Of a DNA stretch of 64,000 nt, positions 27,750-35,639 are shown one piece after another. The stretch comes from Subtercola sp. (GTDB lineage: Bacteria > Actinomycetota > Actinomycetes > Actinomycetales > Microbacteriaceae), in NCBI GenBank assembly GCA_025463765.1, contig JAODBC010000084.1, forward strand, positions 49,935 to 113,934, written 5' to 3'. The notes below the pieces were generated by a model. It worked only from the letters and a program-made list of their open reading frames with translations, was not told where the DNA came from and searched no databases. Position 1 is the stretch's first letter, and each line of letters begins with the position of its first letter. The position numbers and the translations under genes are program-made.

Positions 27750-28581
27750 CACCCGCGCCGGCCACCCCGAACACCGCGTCGTGCAGGTCGCCTGTCGTGT
27801 CGCTCCAGAACGGCGGAGCAACAACCGTGAGGCCACCATCGACCGTCAGCGTCTGCCCGGTGATGTAGCCGGCTGTCGGGCCGAGCAAGAAGTCCACGGC
27901 CGATGCCATGTCTTCTGCCGTACCCGGCCGCCCCAACGGAATCTTTTCGATCACGCTCGACATCGGCGCCATTCCCGGCACGCGATTGTAGAAGAAGTCG
28001 AGCGAGTCGGTGTCGATGAGACCGCCGTTGACGGAATTCACGGTGATGTTGCGCGGGCCGAATTCCGCCGCCATGTATTTCACATACATCTCTGCTGCTG
28101 CCTTCGCGGCCCCGAGCGACGCGTACGTCGGAAAGGCCCGCAGCGAACCATAACTCGTCAACACGACGATGCGGCCGCCCGCCGAATCCATGAGCTCCGC
28201 CGCCCGCTGCGCCCCGAGCACGAACGACCGCACGTTCATGGCCCAGTTGCGGTCGAGGTGGTGCAACTTGAGCTGCGAAACGGGTTTGAAGGCACTCGCG
28301 GCGGCATTCGCTACGAAGATGTCGAGTCGACCATAGGTCGAGCGAACCTGGTCGAACATCGCATCGATGTCGTCGGGCTCTTCGATGTTCGCCTGCACCG
28401 TGAATCCGTCGGCGCCGGCCGCGCGAATCTCGCGCAGCGTCTCTTCGGCGAGGTCGGCATTCGCCTTGTAATTCACTACAACGTCGATGCCGCGCTTGGC
28501 GAGCTTGATGGCGAGCACCTTACCGATGCCGCGTGAAGCGCCGGTGATCAGCGCGACGGGCGCCGGCGAAGGGGTGGTCAT
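27730..28581 (-). CDS. Short-chain dehydrogenase of YX6K type (enoyl-thioester reductase-like, ChcA/FabL-like)
   Basis: A 283-residue SDR. Cofactor motif TGASRGIGKVLA, NAAAS motif, and an active-site segment TSYGSLRAFPTYASLGAAKA in which the Tyr is followed by six residues and Lys, the spacing of FabL-type enoyl reductases rather than YxxxK. 1-cyclohexenylcarbonyl-CoA reductase ChcA of Streptomyces is an SDR enoyl-thioester reductase, so this is the best candidate here for that step. Preceded by AAGGAGAAC; overlaps the downstream reductase gene. Confidence 0.88.
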   Translation of the reverse strand: MTTPSPAPVALITGASRGIGKVLAIKLAKRGIDVVVNYKANADLAEETLREIRAAGADGFTVQANIEEPDDIDAMFDQVRSTYGRLDIFVANAAASAFKPVSQLKLHHLDRNWAMNVRSFVLGAQRAAELMDSAGGRIVVLTSYGSLRAFPTYASLGAAKAAAEMYVKYMAAEFGPRNITVNSVNGGLIDTDSLDFFYNRVPGMAPMSSVIEKIPLGRPGTAEDMASAVDFLLGPTAGYITGQTLTVDGGLTVVAPPFWSDTTGDLHDAVFGVAGAGDGDAAS

Positions 28582-28712
28582 ACGATGGTTCTCCTTGCGA
28601 GGGTGAGGTGCGGTGGTGAAAGGTGGATTCTGGATGCCCGGCTCGGGCCGGTCACGCGGTGTCGAAGCGGATTCCATGATGCCTGAAGCGAATCACGCCG
28701 TGTCGTAACGCG

Positions 28713-29867
28713 TCAATATGCGGAGGTTCCGTTCAGCACGGCACGAGCGACGACCTGTTTCTGAATCTCGTTCGTGCCCTCTTCGAACCGTGGCGCCCTG
28801 GCGTCGCGGTAGACGCGCTCGATGGTGTTGCGCTTCCAGTACCCCTGGCCGCCGTGAATCTGCAGCGCCTTGTCTGTGACGCGAGTGATCATGTCAACCG
28901 CGATCATCTTCGATGCGCTCGACAGGATGCCCGCATTCGCCGCCCCCGCTTCGAATGCCCGAGCGGCCTCGAGCACAAGCGCCCGGGCCGCGGCGATGTC
29001 GGCGTAGTTCTCGGCGAGCATGAACTGGATAGCCTGACGCTCGGCGATGCGCTTGCCGAAGGTCTCGCGCCGGTTGGCGTACTCGACAGCGAGCTCTTGC
29101 GCCCGCTCGGCGAGCCCGACACAACTCATCGCTACCGAAACCCGGCTTGGCAGCAAGAAGCCACCGAGCGTCACGGCGAGCCCTTCGCCCTCGTCACCGA
29201 GGCGGGCTGAAACGGGCACGGCCACGTTAGTGAAGCGCAGAATCGCGTGGTCGGTGCCGCGAATGCCCATGGTCTCTGAATCGTCGATCACCTCGACGCC
29301 CGGCAGCCCGGTGTTCGGCAGCAGCAGCGCGATGAAGCCCTCTTTACCGGTCGCGCCCTCGAGGCGTGCGGCCAAAAGCCAGTAGTTGCACTTCACACCG
29401 AACGTGATGAGGTGCTTCTCACCGTTCAAAATGTACGTGTCGCCCTCGCGACGCACGGTGCTGCGCAGGTCCGCGCCCGACCCTGCAGTCGCCTCGGTGA
29501 GCGTGAACGCGACCAGAGTGTCGCCGGCGACTGACGGCTTGATGATGCTCTCACGCTGCTCGTCGGTGGCGAACGGCTCCATAGCGCGCCAGGTTCCGTT
29601 GATGACGTGCACGAGCATGCGCACCGATCCGTGCGAGCGCGAGAAGATCTCCATCAGCTCGAGATACCGGTCGAACGGGATGCCCTTTCCGCCCAAATGC
29701 TCGGGCGCCGCCAGAGAGAAGTAGCCGTGCTGCTTCAGGTCGGCGAACAGTTCTGGCGGCACCGAGCCGGTCTGCTCGATGACGTTCGCGTATTCTTCGC
29801 CCGGGCCGCGCACCCACGCGTCGATCTCGCTCTTCAGCTCCTGGAACGATGCTTCGGTGAAACTCAC
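28713..29867 (-). CDS. Acyl-CoA dehydrogenase
   Basis: A 384-residue FAD enzyme of the acyl-CoA dehydrogenase family: FTLTEATAGSGADLRSTVRR (FAD/substrate loop), ANRRETFGKRIAERQAIQFMLA, and ALQIHGGQGYWKRNTIERVYRDAR near the C-terminus, where a Glu suited as catalytic base occurs. It starts 3 bp after the fusion gene. In the proposed cyclohexanecarboxyl-CoA route a dehydrogenase homologue handles a ring unsaturation step; which step is not predictable. Confidence 0.93.
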   Translation of the reverse strand: MSFTEASFQELKSEIDAWVRGPGEEYANVIEQTGSVPPELFADLKQHGYFSLAAPEHLGGKGIPFDRYLELMEIFSRSHGSVRMLVHVINGTWRAMEPFATDEQRESIIKPSVAGDTLVAFTLTEATAGSGADLRSTVRREGDTYILNGEKHLITFGVKCNYWLLAARLEGATGKEGFIALLLPNTGLPGVEVIDDSETMGIRGTDHAILRFTNVAVPVSARLGDEGEGLAVTLGGFLLPSRVSVAMSCVGLAERAQELAVEYANRRETFGKRIAERQAIQFMLAENYADIAAARALVLEAARAFEAGAANAGILSSASKMIAVDMITRVTDKALQIHGGQGYWKRNTIERVYRDARAPRFEEGTNEIQKQVVARAVLNGTSAY

Positions 29868-29870
29868 GTA

Positions 29871-32800
29871 CTACTCCTTGATGTTCTGTGCAGCGATGTT
29901 CCGTGGGGCGACGCTCTGTGCACCGACATTCTGTGCACCGACATTCTCTGCACCGACCTGTGCGACATTCGGCCCGGTCTGGGCCGCAACCGCGACCAGG
30001 TGGCTGGCGCGCTCACGCAGTATATTCTTCTGAATCTTGCCCACCGCGTTGCGCGGCAGCCCGTCGATGAACTCGAGCCGCTCGGGCCAGTAGTACTTCG
30101 ACACTCCGTGCTTCTCGAGGTAGGCCTGCATTTCGCCGAAGGTGAGCGCGTTCGCTGCCCGCCCCGGCACAACGAAGGCGCAGGCGCGCTCGCCCAGCCG
30201 GGCATCCGGCATCGCGACGATCGCCACGTCGGCGACCAGCGGATGCTGGTAGAGCAGATTTTCGATCTCAACCACCGGAATCTTCTCACCGCCGCGGTTG
30301 ATCACGTCTTTCACTCGGCCCGTGATGTGCAAGAAGCCGGCCTCGTCGAGCACGGCGAGGTCACCGGTGCGGTACCAGTGATCGGGCGTGAATACGTCGG
30401 CCGTGAGATCGGGCCGGTCGAGGTAGCCGCTGAACATCGTGGGCGAGTGCAGCTCGTAGTTGCCCTCGATGCCGCGCGGCATCTCGCGGCCCTGGTCGTC
30501 GACGATGCGCAAGCGGATGCCGGGCAGCGCCCGCCCGTCACTCCCCCAGGCGTCTTCGGGGCGGTCTCCGGGCGCGGCGAGGGTGCCGAGGCACGTCTCG
30601 GTGGTTCCGAACGCGCCGAGGATGCTCGTTCCGAGCACCTCGCGGGCCTCGCGCGCCAGGGCGCGGGGCACCGCGGAACCGGTGGCAACGAACATCCGCA
30701 GGGCTGCCGGAGGCGGTGCGACGCCGTCTTTCACGGCTCGCACGAGGTCGTCGACGAAGGCCGCGGCCGCTTGCACGAATGTGCCGCGAGCCTGCCCGAA
30801 CGCCTGCTCGAGGGCGATCTGCGCGTTCCACACCGGCTGGATGATTACGGCGACGTTCAGCCGCCAGGCCAGCAGCATGCCGTACAAGAAGCCGGTCTGG
30901 TGCGCGAGCGGCGACGGTACGTAGACGCGGTCGTCGGCGCCGAGGCCCGACTGCTGAACATGCAGGGCGGTCGCGATGGCAAGAGTGCGGTGCGAGTGCT
31001 GCACGCCTTTCGGCTCGCCCGTCGTACCCGAGGTGAAAAGCAGCTGGCAGGCGTCGTCGGGCCGGGGCGAGCGCGACAGAATCAGGTCGATGTCGGGGGT
31101 GACCGACTCGAGCGCCTGGTCGTAATACCGCCAGGTCCAGTCGGAGGCGGCGGCGGCCTCGGCTGCGTTCTCGGGGATGGGCGGAACGTCGTTCGCGACG
31201 TCGGCACTGTGCCGTTCATCCGCGCGCAGCACCACGATGTGTTCAAGAGCCAGCGGGCGACGGTTGACTCGCGCTTCTTCGGCCGCATCGAGCAGCTCGA
31301 CGGCCGGCCGGCGTTTGCGGAACTTGTCGGGCAAGAACAGCACACGCGCCCGGGAGCGCGAGAGCGTCATGGTGGTCTCCCTCGGGCCGAAGACCGGCAT
31401 GATCGGTGTGGCGACCGCGCCGATCTGAATGGCGCCGAGGGTGATAGCGATGAACTCGCTCCAGTTGGGCAGCTGCATGGCCACGGACTCGCCCGGCTGC
31501 ACGCCGATGTCGAGCAGCAGCGCCGACACCCGATCGGCTTCGGCCTGCAGCTCGGCCCAGGTCGTTTCGCTCGGCCGCTCACCGCCGACCTCGATGACGG
31601 CGGTCTGGTCTGGCGACTCTGTCGCGAGCCGCCGCACCTCGTCGCTCAGCACCAGCGGCAGGTCTGAACGGATGCCCGGCACCAGCTCTTCTTCGACGCT
31701 GTCGGCACTGGGCTGACCCACATGCTGGTGCCCGCCCGTGCCCGGCCGCTGATCGGCGGCCTCGCCGGTCTCGGCGAGCTCCTGCTGGCGAGTGAACCCG
31801 GCCTCGGTCTCGGTCTCGGTCTCGGGAACGTCGGCACGCACGGCGTCGAACGCCGGAACCGCAGCGACGTCGATGTCGAGCCCGATGGAGTTCATCGCCT
31901 CGAGGAAGGTGGGATACGAGATGCGATACGCACGCGGATACGTGAGACTCGACATTCCCGTGGCGGTAGACGCCGCGACAGCCAGCGACATCAAGACGCG
32001 GTGGTCGTTGAAGCTCGACATCGCCGCGCCGTGCAGTTTCGAGACGCCCGTGACCCGCAGTTCATCCGTCTGTTGCTCGGCATGGCCGCCGAGGCGGTTC
32101 AGCTGCAGCATGGCGGCGACACGATCGGACTCCTTGAGGCGAATGTGACCCACGTTGTGCAGTCGGGTCGTACCGTCGGCGAACGTCGCCATCGACGCCA
32201 ACACGGGAAGCAGGTCGGGAATCGGCTGGCAGTCGATGTCGAGGGGCCTCAACCGAATGCCGTCGTGCTGAACGCGTACGAATCCCGTTGCCTCGTCTTT
32301 TGTGAGCGGCACCCCCATGGCCGTCGCCAGGTCGAGGAATTCGGCTTCGGGGTGGTCGGTCTCGGCCGAGGTGAGCGCCGACAGACCGCGGAACACGACG
32401 TCAGACGGGTGGATCGCTGCTGCCGCAATGCCGAACGCAGCCGAACCGATGTCGGGCGGAATCACGTAGTTCGCAGGTCGCGCCTGCTGGTTGGCCTTCA
32501 CCTGGTACGTGAGCCAATCGTCGGAGTGCTCGACCTCAGGGCCGAACAGCTTCATCATGCGCACGGTCAATTCGACGTAGGGCTGCTCGTTGAGGGCTCC
32601 GCCCGTGACATGGATGGTCGTGTCGTGCTCTGCGAACGGCGCGAGCAGAAGCAGTCCGCTCAGCCACTGCGAAAGCGTACCCGCGATGCTGACCTCTCCG
32701 CCTTTCGGCCGGGCCGGCTGCACCGTGATGGGCGGGCAGTCGCGGTCGGACTCCAGTCGCACCCCCATCTGGCCGAGCGAGTCGAGCAGTGCCTTGATGG

Positions 32801-33188
32801 GACGGCGGCGAAAATACTTCATGCCGGTCAGGGTCATCGGCCGATCGGCCAGGGCGGCGAGCCCCACCATGAAGTACAGCGTCGTTCCCGACGAGCCGAC
32901 GTTCAGCAGACCGTCTGCGCCTCGCGAGCCGTGGTCGACGATGTCGGTAGCGCGGTAGGGGCCGCCCGTGACGATGTAGTCGTCGCCGACGACACGGATG
33001 CTCGTGCCGAGGGCCCTGAGCACGCCGATGGTCCACTCCACCTGCCGTGTCGTGGAAATTCCCGAGATGACGCTCGTACCGGGAGCCAAGCTGGCTAGCA
33101 CGAGCGCACGATGCGCATGGTATTTCGAGACCGGAATGTCGAGCGCGCCTGCGAGAGCGGTTGTTGTTCCCCGAACGACGAGCTGCAT
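29871..33188 (-). CDS. EPSP-synthase-like domain fused to acyl-CoA ligase
   Basis: A 1105-residue fusion. Residues 1-435 resemble AroA: IPVSKYHAHRALVLA keeps Lys22 and Arg27 but Ser23 is Tyr; GSSGTTLY replaces GNAGTAMR, losing the Arg; IPDLLPVLA, RLKESDR and NDHR are kept; the late Lys of AKSFP reads RISYP. So shikimate-like binding is plausible but normal PEP transfer is doubtful. After an acidic linker (about 440-520) comes an ANL ligase with LFTSGTTGEPKGV, GAFGTTETC, YRTGDLAVLDEAG and GKIQK. ATG 33188 is chosen since it reproduces AroA numbering and has AAGGGG; 33206 is the alternative. Confidence 0.9.
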   Translation of the reverse strand: MQLVVRGTTTALAGALDIPVSKYHAHRALVLASLAPGTSVISGISTTRQVEWTIGVLRALGTSIRVVGDDYIVTGGPYRATDIVDHGSRGADGLLNVGSSGTTLYFMVGLAALADRPMTLTGMKYFRRRPIKALLDSLGQMGVRLESDRDCPPITVQPARPKGGEVSIAGTLSQWLSGLLLLAPFAEHDTTIHVTGGALNEQPYVELTVRMMKLFGPEVEHSDDWLTYQVKANQQARPANYVIPPDIGSAAFGIAAAAIHPSDVVFRGLSALTSAETDHPEAEFLDLATAMGVPLTKDEATGFVRVQHDGIRLRPLDIDCQPIPDLLPVLASMATFADGTTRLHNVGHIRLKESDRVAAMLQLNRLGGHAEQQTDELRVTGVSKLHGAAMSSFNDHRVLMSLAVAASTATGMSSLTYPRAYRISYPTFLEAMNSIGLDIDVAAVPAFDAVRADVPETETETEAGFTRQQELAETGEAADQRPGTGGHQHVGQPSADSVEEELVPGIRSDLPLVLSDEVRRLATESPDQTAVIEVGGERPSETTWAELQAEADRVSALLLDIGVQPGESVAMQLPNWSEFIAITLGAIQIGAVATPIMPVFGPRETTMTLSRSRARVLFLPDKFRKRRPAVELLDAAEEARVNRRPLALEHIVVLRADERHSADVANDVPPIPENAAEAAAASDWTWRYYDQALESVTPDIDLILSRSPRPDDACQLLFTSGTTGEPKGVQHSHRTLAIATALHVQQSGLGADDRVYVPSPLAHQTGFLYGMLLAWRLNVAVIIQPVWNAQIALEQAFGQARGTFVQAAAAFVDDLVRAVKDGVAPPPAALRMFVATGSAVPRALAREAREVLGTSILGAFGTTETCLGTLAAPGDRPEDAWGSDGRALPGIRLRIVDDQGREMPRGIEGNYELHSPTMFSGYLDRPDLTADVFTPDHWYRTGDLAVLDEAGFLHITGRVKDVINRGGEKIPVVEIENLLYQHPLVADVAIVAMPDARLGERACAFVVPGRAANALTFGEMQAYLEKHGVSKYYWPERLEFIDGLPRNAVGKIQKNILRERASHLVAVAAQTGPNVAQVGAENVGAQNVGAQSVAPRNIAAQNIKE
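29880..29967 (-). repeat. 15-bp repeats at the 3' end of the fusion gene
   Basis: Degenerate units near TTCTGTGCACCGACA (plus strand) encode the last 20-25 residues of the ligase (VGAQN-type repeats) just before the stop codon. Confidence 0.85.
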
Positions 33189-33463
33189 AGCATCCCCTTC
33201 TCGCATGGTTTCACCCCACAGATTGCAGGGGTCAAACCGCGATGTACTGCGGCGCGAATGGAGCTACGGTGCTCTGTTACTACGCAAAAGACGAAGCAAG
33301 CCAGGGGGTAGTGTCAGTAGGTTTAACTTACGCTCGACACGCTATCCCAGCAAATTGACGGGCGGCACCTATTGCTTTCTCTACAAATATCAGATCATCT
33401 TTTGTGCGTGTCGACAGAGCGGTCTGCTGAAATACTTCGCGCTTGTTAACTTGTTCGCCATCA
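33189..33463 (-). promoter_or_regulatory. AT-enriched leader region upstream of the fusion-gene operon
   Basis: This 275-bp interval is visibly less GC-rich than its surroundings (for example CTACAAATATCAGATCATC near 33383-33401). It is the only sizeable gap before the operon and should hold its promoter. I cannot identify a convincing hexamer pair or operator. Confidence 0.45.
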
Positions 33464-34198
33464 TTACTGGGCGCCGTAACCACCGACGGGGCTGAAACCC
33501 GCCGGCAGCGCGAAGGGGTCGATGACCCGCGACGAGCGCTCGGAGGCGATGATGAGCGAAGTGAGCTCACCGGCGGCCCGCGCGATTCGGTCGGGCAACG
33601 CGCTTGCGCCTCCGCCGGCAACTGCACCGTGGCCAGAGGCCGGGCCCGCACCTGTAGCCCCGCTGCCCCAGTCGCTCGACGCCGCATACACGGCGGTGGG
33701 AGCGACGACGGCGTGCAGGTACGTGAAGAGGGGGCGCACGGCGTAATCCAGGGCGAGCGAGTGCCGCTCGGTTCCACCCGTCGCGGCGATCAGCACGGGC
33801 AGGTCGGTCAATGCGGTGGGCTCGATGATGTCGATGAACGACTTGAAGAGTCCGCTGAAGCTCGTGGTGAAGATCGGTGTGACCGCGATCAGGCCATCGG
33901 CGGAGGCCAGGGCATCCAGCGCCTTCTGCAACTTCGGCGCTGCGAACCCCGTGATCAGGTTGTTGGTGATGTCGTGCGCGAGGTCACGCAGTTCGATGAC
34001 CTCGACGCTGGGCTGCACACCCTTCTCGGTGAGACGGTCGACCGTGGCCGTGGTGAGCCGGTCGGCCAGCAGTCGTGTCGACGACGGCTGGCTCAGACCG
34101 GCAGAGACCACCACGAGTGTGCGGGCTGGTCGAGCGCCCGCCCCGTTCGAAGCTCCGGCAGCGGCCGAAACGTCAGTATTCGAAACGTTCTCGGCCAT
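33464..34198 (-). CDS. NADPH-dependent FMN reductase (CE1759-type)
   Basis: A 244-residue flavodoxin-like reductase. VVVSAGLSQPSSTRLLADRLT at the N-terminus and IAVTPIFTTSFSGLFKSFID (FMN loop) fit the CE1759 family, which pairs with CE1758 luciferase-like monooxygenases. It lies 2 bp after that partner gene and supplies reduced FMN. A Gly/Ala-rich insert (GSGATGAGPASGHGAVAGGG) interrupts the C-terminal third. ATG 34198 is used; the frame upstream belongs to a shadow. Confidence 0.9.
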   Translation of the reverse strand: MAENVSNTDVSAAAGASNGAGARPARTLVVVSAGLSQPSSTRLLADRLTTATVDRLTEKGVQPSVEVIELRDLAHDITNNLITGFAAPKLQKALDALASADGLIAVTPIFTTSFSGLFKSFIDIIEPTALTDLPVLIAATGGTERHSLALDYAVRPLFTYLHAVVAPTAVYAASSDWGSGATGAGPASGHGAVAGGGASALPDRIARAAGELTSLIIASERSSRVIDPFALPAGFSPVGGYGAQ

Positions 34199-34200
34199 GG

Positions 34201-35364
34201 CTACTTTCCTTCTGAGCTCAACGAGGCGACGGTCTCGGCCGAAGCGACGTCGGCCGAAGCGACCATGGATTCCGCAGCGGCTACTTCTGCGGCATCCCGA
34301 GCCGCGACGAGCGACGCGTGAGTGGGGCCGTCGGGCACTGCAGCGGGGCGGTTCTCGGCGAACTCCTTGCGCAGCACAGGCACCACGTCTTCGCCCAAGA
34401 AGTCGATCTGCTCGAGCACGGTCTTCAGCGGCAGGCCGGCGTGATCCATGAGAAAAAGCTGGCGCTGGTAGTCGCCGAAGTACTCGCGCATGCTGGCGTA
34501 GCGGTCGATGACCTGCTGCGGGCTGCCCACGGTGAGCGGGGTCTGCTCGGTGAAGTCTTCGAGCGACGGGCCGTGCCCGTACACCGGCGCGTTGTCGAAG
34601 TACGGGCGGAACTGGTTCACCGCATCTTGCGAGTTCTTCGCCATGAACGCCTGGCCGCCGAGACCCACAATCGCCTGCTCGGCGGTTCCGTGGCCGTAGT
34701 GCTCGAAGCGCGAGCGGTAGTAGCCGATGAGCTGCATGTAGTGCTCTTTCGGCCAGAAGATGTTGTTGGCGAAGAAGCCGTCTCCGTAGTACGCGGCCTG
34801 CTCGGCGATTTCGGGCGAGCGGATGCTGCCGTGCCACACGAACGGCGGCACACCGTCGAGCGGGCGGGGAGTCGACTGAAAGCCCTGAAGCGGGCTGCGG
34901 AACTTGCCCTCCCAGTTGACGTAGTCTTCGCGCCAGAGCCGGTGCAGCAGGGCGTAGTTCTCGATGGCGAGCGGAATGCCCTCCCGAATGTCTTTGCCGA
35001 ACCAGGGGTACACCGGGCCGGTGTTGCCGCGCCCCATCATGAGGTCGACACGGCCGTCGGCCAGGTGCTGCAGCATCGCGTAGTCTTCGGCGATCTTCAC
35101 CGGGTCGTTCGTGGTGATGAGCGTGGTCGAGGTGCTGAGCAGAATTTTGTCGGTCTTCGCGGCGATGTAGCCGAGCGTCGTGGTCGGAGACGACGAGAAG
35201 AACGGCGGGTTGTGGTGCTCACCGATAGCGAAAACATCGAGGCCGACTTCTTCGGCCTTCTGCGCGATCGTCACGATGTCCTTGATGCGGTCGTGTTCGC
35301 TCGGGGTGTGGTTGGTTGTGGGGTCAGCCGTCACGTCACTGACACTGAAAAGTCCGAATTGCAT
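34201..35364 (-). CDS. LLM-class FMN-dependent monooxygenase (CE1758-type)
   Basis: A 387-residue luciferase-like monooxygenase: MQFGLFSVSDVTADP start, DVFAIGEHHNPPFFSSSPTTTLGYIA, VDLMMGRGNTGPVYPWFG and GDYQRQLFLMDHAGLPL are typical of the CE1758 family. Forms an operon with the FMN reductase that follows. Substrate unknown. A palindromic box 32 bp upstream is shared with the other LLM gene of this window, suggesting common control. The last 35 residues are Ala/Glu/Ser-rich. Confidence 0.92.
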   Translation of the reverse strand: MQFGLFSVSDVTADPTTNHTPSEHDRIKDIVTIAQKAEEVGLDVFAIGEHHNPPFFSSSPTTTLGYIAAKTDKILLSTSTTLITTNDPVKIAEDYAMLQHLADGRVDLMMGRGNTGPVYPWFGKDIREGIPLAIENYALLHRLWREDYVNWEGKFRSPLQGFQSTPRPLDGVPPFVWHGSIRSPEIAEQAAYYGDGFFANNIFWPKEHYMQLIGYYRSRFEHYGHGTAEQAIVGLGGQAFMAKNSQDAVNQFRPYFDNAPVYGHGPSLEDFTEQTPLTVGSPQQVIDRYASMREYFGDYQRQLFLMDHAGLPLKTVLEQIDFLGEDVVPVLRKEFAENRPAAVPDGPTHASLVAARDAAEVAAAESMVASADVASAETVASLSSEGK

Positions 35365-35395
35365 GATGCCCTCTTTCTTCTGTGCACCAATTTCT

Positions 35396-35407
35396 ATGCA
35401 TTTGCAT
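35396..35407. promoter_or_regulatory. Putative operator ATGCAAAYGCAT (copy 2)
   Basis: ATGCATTTGCAT on the plus strand, 32 bp upstream of the CE1758-type start at 35364, with similar flanks to the copy at 6737. Confidence 0.5.
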
Positions 35408-35560
35408 CGATATTCGAGTCAACGAGCACTGGGCCCGATCTATTCCCGCTTCGTTCCGCTCACTTCAGCGTATGCGCTCTCACCCTGCGAACTGAGCCCC
35501 TCACGCCGAATTGAGGGCGTTATACCGGCCTCACTTCGGCGTAACAGGCTCACGAGGCGG

Positions 35561-35590
35561 TTGCGCGAGGTCGCGCGAGGTTTCGCGAGG
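35561..35590 (+). repeat. 10-bp tandem repeat upstream of the photolyase gene
   Basis: Three units ending GCGCGAGG or TCGCGAGG (35561, 35571, 35581) sit 50 bp before the photolyase start. Confidence 0.7.
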
Positions 35591-35639
35591 TTCCGTCAAG
35601 GGCGTGACACCGGAGACGAGGCACGATGTGCTGAATGCT

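Noticed and set aside
29607..31667. 686-codon plus-strand open frame
   Set aside because: Antisense to the acyl-CoA dehydrogenase and ligase; composition is Arg/His-rich with no fold signature.
33328..33460. Minus-strand frame with text NKREVFQQTALSTRTKDDLIF
   Set aside because: Reads somewhat like protein but only about 40 codons, with no clear start, ribosome site or family; kept only as part of the AT-rich gap.
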